A model generated the notes under the pieces. That model searched no databases, had not been told where the DNA came from, and saw nothing but the letters and a program-made list of their open reading frames with translations. From contig JAITWD010000099.1 of assembly GCA_031285465.1 (NCBI GenBank), positions 1-10,506 on the forward strand: a stretch of DNA of 10,506 bases, in the 5' to 3' direction. The translations under genes and the position numbers were made by a program. Shown here piece after piece: positions 5,661 through 10,506 of the stretch (position 1 is its first letter; every line of letters starts with the position of its first letter). The stretch is from Lachnospiraceae bacterium (GTDB lineage Bacteria > Bacillota > Clostridia > Lachnospirales > Lachnospiraceae).

Positions 5661-6439
5661 TCATGCATAATAGCACACCGCCAAATGTACCGCCGGTTCC
5701 ACTTCGCAAACCCTAAACCGGGCTAGCTCTTTACCGGAAAACTCTTCGATCAATCCCTTTTCCCAGTTGATACAAAAACTATCAAGTCCGCGTTTCATCC
5801 CCTGACCGGTTAACTTTATAAAGCTTTCCTTAACCGACCACATCCGGAAGAAAAGTGCGCGCCTTGCGGCTTCATCGGGCAACGCCTTAATCGCCTCCGC
5901 TTCATCGGCGGTAAAAAAACGCTCCGCCAATTGCTCCTCCACCGGGGTCTCTTCCTGAATATCCACCCCTATTTCCCCCCTATCCACGCCACATATTGCA
6001 TAGGGTCCGGAGTGAGACAGATTATAATAAAATTCGGATTGATCGCTCAGGTAGGGCTTACCCCCCCCCCATAGCCATAGTTAAGCGGCAATGGTGGGGA
6101 GACCATTTCTTCTATCTCTACCGACTTGATCCAAAAGGGCGCTAATATCAGCGACCCTTCTTGATTGGTCGGCATCTCCTTTTCGTTAAACACTTCCTGA
6201 TCGATCGGAATATCTTTGTCTGGCTGCGCGCTCTCGTCGGCAAACCCTTCTTGATCTGCCAGCCATTCTTTGACCGCCCATTGTAAAAGACAACCGGCCA
6301 GCAAGCACCCCATCCGACTTTGATCTGGACGAATATGCCTCACCTTTGCCAGCCGCTCTTCATCCACCTTCCGGCAATAGCACTCATAGGTTACTGGGGC
6401 ATAGACCGGCGGTATTTTAGCAATATAAATTTTTCTCAT
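5661..6439 (-). pseudogene. Sfp-type 4'-phosphopantetheinyl transferase, split by a ten-G run (possibly phase-variable)
   Basis: Such enzymes move phosphopantetheine from CoA to a serine of carrier proteins of fatty acid, polyketide or nonribosomal peptide synthesis. The N-terminal frame (6439 to a stop at 6047) gives MRKIYIAKIP, SRMGCLLAGCLLQWAVKEWL and ends at NYGYGGG plus junk. The frame that begins after the G-run gives KPYLSDQSEFYYNLSHSGPY, AICGVDRGEIGVDIQ and FRMWSVKESFIKLTGQGMKRG, the classic Sfp signatures, ending at 5661. Joined (with 11 or 8 G) the protein has about 258-259 residues. The GVD aspartate and the WxxKE glutamate are present; Q replaces the usual E two residues after the aspartate. 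About 45 extra residues (62-110) with DQEGF/DQEVF/NQEGS repeats precede NYGYG. It is 46 bases downstream of aspS; the ribosome site (AGGAAG, about 15 bases off) is poor. Intact, slipping or broken cannot be decided here. Confidence 0.85.
6061..6070 (-). repeat. Ten-G homopolymer in the transferase gene
   Basis: C10 on the plus strand, G10 in the coding sense, between TAT (Tyr) and TAAGCCC. With n=10 the upstream frame reads GGG GGG GGG GTA AGC CCT ACC TGA and stops. With n=8 or 11 it reads through GGT AAG CCC into the conserved second half. No other G or C run in the window is nearly as long. Confidence 0.9.
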
Positions 6440-6485
6440 TTCTGTTTATCATTTCTTCCTATTTGACCGGTTAATCTTAGCCGAC

Positions 6486-8321
6486 CTATTCCTGTCCGGC
6501 TTCCTTGACCTTAGTTTCTACAAGCTGGATCTGCAATTCTGCCAATTGCTTCGGATCGACCCTGTCGGGTGCATTACTCATCAGACAGGAGGCATCCTTT
6601 ACCTTGGGGAAGGCGATCACTTCACGGATCGATTCCGCCTTGACCAGCAACATCACCAGTCGGTCCAGACCGTATGCCAGTCCGGCATGAGGGGGAACGC
6701 CATATTTAAAGGCATCAAGTAAAAAGCCAAACCGATCGTAGGCCTCCTCCTTGCTCATTCCCAAAATGGAGAACATCTTTTCCTGGATATCACTTTGGAA
6801 TATCCGCACCGATCCGCCACCTAACTCGGTTCCGTTAAGCACGATATCATATGCCTTCGCCCGCACCTTGCCAAGGTCGGAATCGACCGAATCCAAAGAA
6901 TCCGCAGCATATAATAGTGGCAGATCCTCTTCCATTGGCATAGTAAAAGGATGATGGACGGCAACAAATCGTCCCTCTTCCTCATTATAATCTAACAAGG
7001 GGAATTCGGTTATCCAAAGGAAATTAAACCGTGAACTATCAATCAGCCCCATCTGGCCCGCTAACTCAAGGCGTAATGCCCCCAGTACACTCCATACCAG
7101 TGCCGTCTTATCGGCAGCAAACAGGAGCAGATCGCCCGCTTCACCCTTCATCGCTTTAACCAACCGATCCATCTCTTCCTCGGTCATAAACTTAGCAAAG
7201 GAAGACTTATAGCTGCCATCGGGCATAATACAGAGGTAGGCCAAGCCCTTGGCACCATAACCCTTGGCAAAATCGACCAGTGCATCAATCTTCTTACGGG
7301 GCATTTCCGCCTGTCCCTTAGCATTGATCCCGCGTACCGAACCGCCATTATCAAGCGCACCGCTAAACACAACAAATCCGCAGCCGCGCACCGTCTCCGA
7401 AACATCGGTAAGCTCCATCTCAAACCGTGTATCCGGTTTGTCCGAACCAAACCGATCCATCGCTTCGATCCAGGTCATCCGTGGCAATGGAAGGGTAATA
7501 TCCAATCCAATGGCACTTTGGCAGACCGCCTTCAACAACCGCTCATTGATGTCGATCACATCATCCACATCCACAAAGGACAGCTCCATATCCACCTGCG
7601 TAAATTCCGGCTGCCGGTCGGCGCGCAAATCCTCATCACGGAAACAACGGGCAATCTGGAAATAACGGTCATAGCCTGAACACATCAATAATTGTTTAAA
7701 CAGCTGTGGCGACTGGGGCAAAGCATAAAAACTGCCCGGATGAACCCGGCTGGGCACCAGATAGTCGCGCGCCCCCTCGGGCGTCGACTTATTAAGGATC
7801 GGGGTTTCGATTTCCAAAAATCCCTCCGCTGCCAAAAAGGCGCGCATGGAGGTGGCAATCGCACTGCGCAGGATAATATTACTTTGCAGATCGGGACGGC
7901 GCAGATCCAGGAAACGATATTTCAAACGTAACTCTTCCTTAGTCCGCGATCCTGCCTCAATCGGAAAGGGCGGTGTTTCCGCTTCGGAAAGGATCCGTAA
8001 TCCATCCGCCTTAATCTCAATCGCTCCGGTTTCCAGGTGCTCATTAACCGCACCGGCCCGGTTACTCACAATCCCGGTAACGGCGATGACAAACTCACTT
8101 CTTAACCGCTCCCCTTTGGCAAAATTCTCCGCACCACAGCTCTCTTCCTCTAAGATGATCTGTAATAATCCACTGCGGTCGCGTAAATCGACGAAGATGA
8201 TCCCGCCTTTATTTCTACTCTTCTGTACCCATCCCATAACCGTTACCGTTTCACCGATATTGGCCACCGATAATTCGGTACACCGATGGGTTCTCTTCAA
8301 GCCTTTCATTGCCTCTGCCAT
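6486..8321 (-). CDS. aspS: Aspartyl-tRNA synthetase, bacterial type
   Basis: A class IIb synthetase of 611 residues that charges tRNA-Asp with aspartate in the cytoplasm. An N-terminal OB-fold anticodon domain (about 10-110, GWVQKSRNKGGIIFVDLRDRS) is followed by the catalytic core with PLDLRRPDLQ-like FLDLRRPDLQ, the SPQLFKQLLM stretch, motif 2 (FRDEDLRADRQPEFTQVD, 227-244), a bacterial GAD-type insertion (about 290-430), and motif 3 (GLAYGLDRLVMLL, from about 547). Length is that of the bacterial type. AGGAG 7 bases upstream fixes the ATG at 8321. The order hisS-aspS on one strand is common in Bacillota. I cannot tell from sequence whether it also charges tRNA-Asn. Confidence 0.97.
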   Translation of the reverse strand: MAEAMKGLKRTHRCTELSVANIGETVTVMGWVQKSRNKGGIIFVDLRDRSGLLQIILEEESCGAENFAKGERLRSEFVIAVTGIVSNRAGAVNEHLETGAIEIKADGLRILSEAETPPFPIEAGSRTKEELRLKYRFLDLRRPDLQSNIILRSAIATSMRAFLAAEGFLEIETPILNKSTPEGARDYLVPSRVHPGSFYALPQSPQLFKQLLMCSGYDRYFQIARCFRDEDLRADRQPEFTQVDMELSFVDVDDVIDINERLLKAVCQSAIGLDITLPLPRMTWIEAMDRFGSDKPDTRFEMELTDVSETVRGCGFVVFSGALDNGGSVRGINAKGQAEMPRKKIDALVDFAKGYGAKGLAYLCIMPDGSYKSSFAKFMTEEEMDRLVKAMKGEAGDLLLFAADKTALVWSVLGALRLELAGQMGLIDSSRFNFLWITEFPLLDYNEEEGRFVAVHHPFTMPMEEDLPLLYAADSLDSVDSDLGKVRAKAYDIVLNGTELGGGSVRIFQSDIQEKMFSILGMSKEEAYDRFGFLLDAFKYGVPPHAGLAYGLDRLVMLLVKAESIREVIAFPKVKDASCLMSNAPDRVDPKQLAELQIQLVETKVKEAGQE

Positions 8322-8350
8322 GTTATTTCTCCTTTAACGTTATTTCCATG

Positions 8351-8380
8351 ATCATATGTCTACAATTTGTCTATGCTCAA
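8351..8380 (-). promoter_or_regulatory. Probable internal promoter before aspS
   Basis: On the minus strand TTGAGC (8375-8380), 18-base spacer, TATGAT (8351-8356, five of six consensus bases), about 30 bases before the aspS ATG. It would let aspS and the transferase gene be expressed apart from hisS. Confidence 0.4.
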
Positions 8381-8419
8381 TAAGCTTATCATTTTAGCTG
8401 GGTCATAAACCGGACTCGG

Positions 8420-8443
8420 GGAAACGCTGATTAAAGTGTTTCC
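8420..8443 (-). terminator. Hairpin directly behind the hisS stop codon, without a T-run
   Basis: GGAAACACT pairs with AGCGTTTCC over nine pairs (one G-U) around a six-base loop, beginning at the base next to the hisS TAA. No T-run follows on the hisS strand, so it may be a weak or factor-dependent terminator, or an mRNA stability element between hisS and aspS rather than a true intrinsic terminator. Confidence 0.3.
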
Positions 8444-9703
8444 TTAGTTAAGCGGTTCACAATAGAACTCACAAAATTCTTCATAACCTTCTTTGATCAA
8501 CTGTTCCTTCTGGAACTTTTTATTTTTATTCATCCGGGTCACCAACACCTGACACCCCTCCTGACGCTCGGTTTGCGCCGCTGCAATGATCCGGCACAGC
8601 TCGGTGGTTGATAATCCCTTTTCCAATAGGTAAACCTTTTTCTTAGCTTTCGTCGGAACGGTGAAACCACTTTCCATCAGCAAGAGGATGATCCGCTCAA
8701 AACCAATGGAAAACCCGCACGCCGGAACCTCTTTTCCGGTAAACCGTCCAACCATCTGATCATAACGGCCGCCACCGCCACAACTCCCGCCAAACTCCGG
8801 CATCGCCACCTCAAAGATCGGGCCGGTGTAATAAGACATTCCCCGGACCAGCGTCGGATCAAATACTATCTCAAACTCCGCTGCCTTAGTACCGGCAACA
8901 CTGTCGATGATCTCCCGCAGATCACCGATCACCTCCGGCTTAAGGTGATCACCCAGCGTTTTATCCAGAAAATCGATCCCGTTTGGAGCGGTGGCAAGAC
9001 CGCTGAAGAGACCAAGATATTTCTCTATCCCTTCCGCCGCAAAGCCATTATTGGAAAGCTCGGTAGCAACCCCCTCCATACCGACCTTGTCCATCTTATC
9101 CAGGGTGATAAACACACTGTCAAAGCTCTCCTCAGCAAACCCGCTGTAGGCCGCCATTGCCTTAAGGATCCGCCGGTCATTGATCCTGATCTGAAAGTTC
9201 TTAAAACCGATCGCCCCCAGCGTGGTCGTGGTGGCAAGGATCAGCTCAATCTCCGCCAGGTTGGACGCCTCGCCCAAAATATCGATATCACACTGCATGA
9301 ACTGACGATACCGTCCCCGCTGCGGACGGTCGGCGCGCCAGACCGGTCCCATCTGCAATGCCTTAAATGGAACCGGCAATTCATTGGCATGACCGGAATA
9401 ATACCGCACCAGGGGAACGGTCAGATCATAGCGCAGGCCGCCGTCCACCACATCATTTTCCGTCGCTGCCGTTTGCAGATTCAGCTTTTCGCCCCGCTTC
9501 AAAATCTTGAAGATCAGCTTTTCATTTTCGCCGCCCTGCTTGCTGCTCAGATTCTCAATATGCTCCACACAGGGGGTTTCGATAGAGGTAAAACCAAACT
9601 TACCATATGTTTCTTTAATAATTCCGATCACATAATCCCGGATCTGCATCTCCACCGGAAGGATATCCTTCATTCCGTTGACCGGCTTTTTATTAAGTGC
9701 CAT
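8444..9703 (-). CDS. hisS: Histidyl-tRNA synthetase
   Basis: A class IIa synthetase of 419 residues that charges tRNA-His. The N-terminal part has the motif-1 region (FTSIETPCVEH, 38-48), LRYDLTVPLVRY (90-101), motif 2 (VWRADRPQRGRYRQFMQCDID, 121-141), the histidine-specific motif LVRGMSYYTGPIFEV (285-299), GGGGRYDQMVGRF (309-321) and motif 3 GFSIGFERIILL (330-341). The C-terminal anticodon domain (about 347-419) ends in KFQKEQLIKEGYEEFCEFY. The usual RGLDYY is RGMSYY here; the catalytic arginine is kept. The wording QCDIDI with LRYDLTVPLVRY marks a branch of HisRS that differs from the E. coli type. GGAG 7 bases upstream fixes ATG 9703. The leader is only about 60 bases, too short for a T-box. 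It heads the hisS-aspS-transferase cluster. Confidence 0.96.
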   Translation of the reverse strand: MALNKKPVNGMKDILPVEMQIRDYVIGIIKETYGKFGFTSIETPCVEHIENLSSKQGGENEKLIFKILKRGEKLNLQTAATENDVVDGGLRYDLTVPLVRYYSGHANELPVPFKALQMGPVWRADRPQRGRYRQFMQCDIDILGEASNLAEIELILATTTTLGAIGFKNFQIRINDRRILKAMAAYSGFAEESFDSVFITLDKMDKVGMEGVATELSNNGFAAEGIEKYLGLFSGLATAPNGIDFLDKTLGDHLKPEVIGDLREIIDSVAGTKAAEFEIVFDPTLVRGMSYYTGPIFEVAMPEFGGSCGGGGRYDQMVGRFTGKEVPACGFSIGFERIILLLMESGFTVPTKAKKKVYLLEKGLSTTELCRIIAAAQTERQEGCQVLVTRMNKNKKFQKEQLIKEGYEEFCEFYCEPLN

Positions 9704-9765
9704 AGTTTTCTCCTTAATATTGCTTGCTTTTATTTCAAGATTTATTTTTAATTATCACTTTACCA

Positions 9766-9794
9766 ATTCTACACTTTTTTTGATGAATACTCAA
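9766..9794 (-). promoter_or_regulatory. Probable promoter of the hisS-aspS cluster
   Basis: On the minus strand TTGAGT (9789-9794), exactly 17 bases, TAGAAT (9766-9771, five of six consensus bases). Transcription would start about 55-60 bases before the hisS ATG. It sits in the short AT-rich gap between the unknown gene (stop at 9806) and hisS. Confidence 0.6.
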
Positions 9795-9805
9795 TCTTAA
9801 TTTCT

Positions 9806-10506
9806 TTATTCCTTTGGTTTCAAAGATCTTTGGAATTCTCCGTAGTCTTTGTTGAGACTTTTAATTAGATTATTTTTAATATATATAAGATCTTGCCGCC
9901 AATAAGCGCCATTCGTACTTCCAACCTGCTCACATCTCCACGCTGTAATGGCTTCTAATTTATCATAATCTGCTGATGTAATCTCACATTCATTATCACA
10001 TATATAACTCAGTATATCATTAACCCCTTTCGTTAGTTCGCCTATTTCAAGCGTTGCTTTATGATCAGAATAATAATTAATTGCTGACGGTAGCTTTTCA
10101 ATCGGAAAATGTTTATTTACATGGTAACTTTCTTTAGAAATATTTTTGGTATTTAGAAATTCCTTAATTTTATACATACTTTCAATTTCAAACATCAATA
10201 TGTCTACTCCTTCTTTATCCATTTTAACATCTAGACGTCCTGACACCCCTTCTTTTTCATATTTACTGCTAACAAAACAAATAAGTTTCTTTAAGCGCTC
10301 AACTTTATCATTATTTTTTTCATCATTGCTGCACTCAAATCTTTTTTCTATTCTATCACAAAACATTATAATCTTTTCATCGCAGTCATCGATTCTCATA
10401 TATGACATAAAAAGTGAATCAAACTCGCTTGCTGAACTATCATTACGTGGAAGAATAGCGTGAAAATAATTATATATATACATAAGCTGATTATTTAGGC
10501 TACTTG
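9806..10506 (-). CDS. Unrecognised AT-rich gene, 5' end outside the window
   Basis: The frame is open from TAA at 9806-9808 to the right edge. The first ATG seen (10483) has no ribosome site in front of it and the seven codons upstream of it stay open, so the true start is probably outside. At least 225 residues are visible: an N-terminal part with FDSLFMSYMRIDDCDEKIIM, a Lys/Glu/Asp-rich charged middle (RLKKLICFVSSKYEKEGVSG), ALEIGEL-like LEIGELTKGVNDILSYICD, and a helical end KNNLIKSLNKDYGEFQRSLK. No signal peptide, membrane segment or known motif is seen; it looks like a soluble, mostly helical protein. Two 60-base lines I counted each hold 16 G or C, far lower than hisS and aspS, which suggests a later arrival. 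I do not recognise the family. Confidence 0.6.
   Translation of the reverse strand, partial: SSLNNQLMYIYNYFHAILPRNDSSASEFDSLFMSYMRIDDCDEKIIMFCDRIEKRFECSNDEKNNDKVERLKKLICFVSSKYEKEGVSGRLDVKMDKEGVDILMFEIESMYKIKEFLNTKNISKESYHVNKHFPIEKLPSAINYYSDHKATLEIGELTKGVNDILSYICDNECEITSADYDKLEAITAWRCEQVGSTNGAYWRQDLIYIKNNLIKSLNKDYGEFQRSLKPKE

Noticed and set aside
7264..8337. Three plus-strand open frames over aspS
   Set aside because: They are antisense to a complete AspRS with its motifs, and show no ribosome sites or family features.
8945..9751. Long plus-strand open frame (268 codons) over hisS
   Set aside because: It is antisense to a gene with all HisRS motifs, has no ribosome site, and its translation has no family features.
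9704..9805. T-box leader for hisS
   Set aside because: The leader from the likely promoter is about 60 bases and lacks the T-box sequence and specifier stem.

Overview
The window is typical low-to-mid GC Bacillota DNA and most likely comes from an anaerobic clostridial genome. The support is a HisRS-AspRS gene pair, strong AGGAGG-type ribosome sites, a clostridial-looking TauE/SafE permease, and larB-larC for the nickel-pincer nucleotide cofactor. I cannot name the genus. Most genes are close to half G+C. The gene at the right edge is clearly AT-rich.

Left part (1-2740): the 5' end of an AGCS-family sodium:alanine/glycine symporter runs leftward off the window. Divergent from it is larB-larC, which overlaps by 20 bases. 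The roughly 450-base gap between them holds a good sigma-70-type promoter, a 13-codon mini-ORF with its own ribosome site, and four near-perfect hairpins in a row up to the larB start.

Middle (2838-5600): an ICMT/PEMT-like membrane methyltransferase gene sits downstream of, and is coupled to, a LysR regulator gene (both leftward). A TauE/SafE (TSUP) transporter gene diverges from the regulator. The 84 bases just before the lysR start are a 92 % identical copy, in the opposite orientation, of the 84 bases at the larB start. In both places the repeat carries the ribosome-binding site and an ATG, and a short third copy precedes the mini-ORF.

Right part (5661-9703): a leftward cluster of hisS, aspS and an Sfp-type 4'-phosphopantetheinyl transferase gene. 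The transferase is split by a run of ten G (coding strand). Changing the run to 8 or 11 restores one clean reading frame with the conserved residues intact. This looks like a phase-variable switch, or else a frameshift mutation, slippage site or sequencing error. Far right (9806-10506): an AT-rich, unrecognised gene whose start lies outside the window.

How the parts may fit together: LarB and LarC make and metallate the cofactor of lactate racemase-type enzymes, but larE and larA are not in the window. The shared 84-base repeat could tie expression of larBC and the LysR regulator together, or may simply be a dispersed repeat that happens to supply translation starts. The LysR protein most likely controls the divergent transporter.
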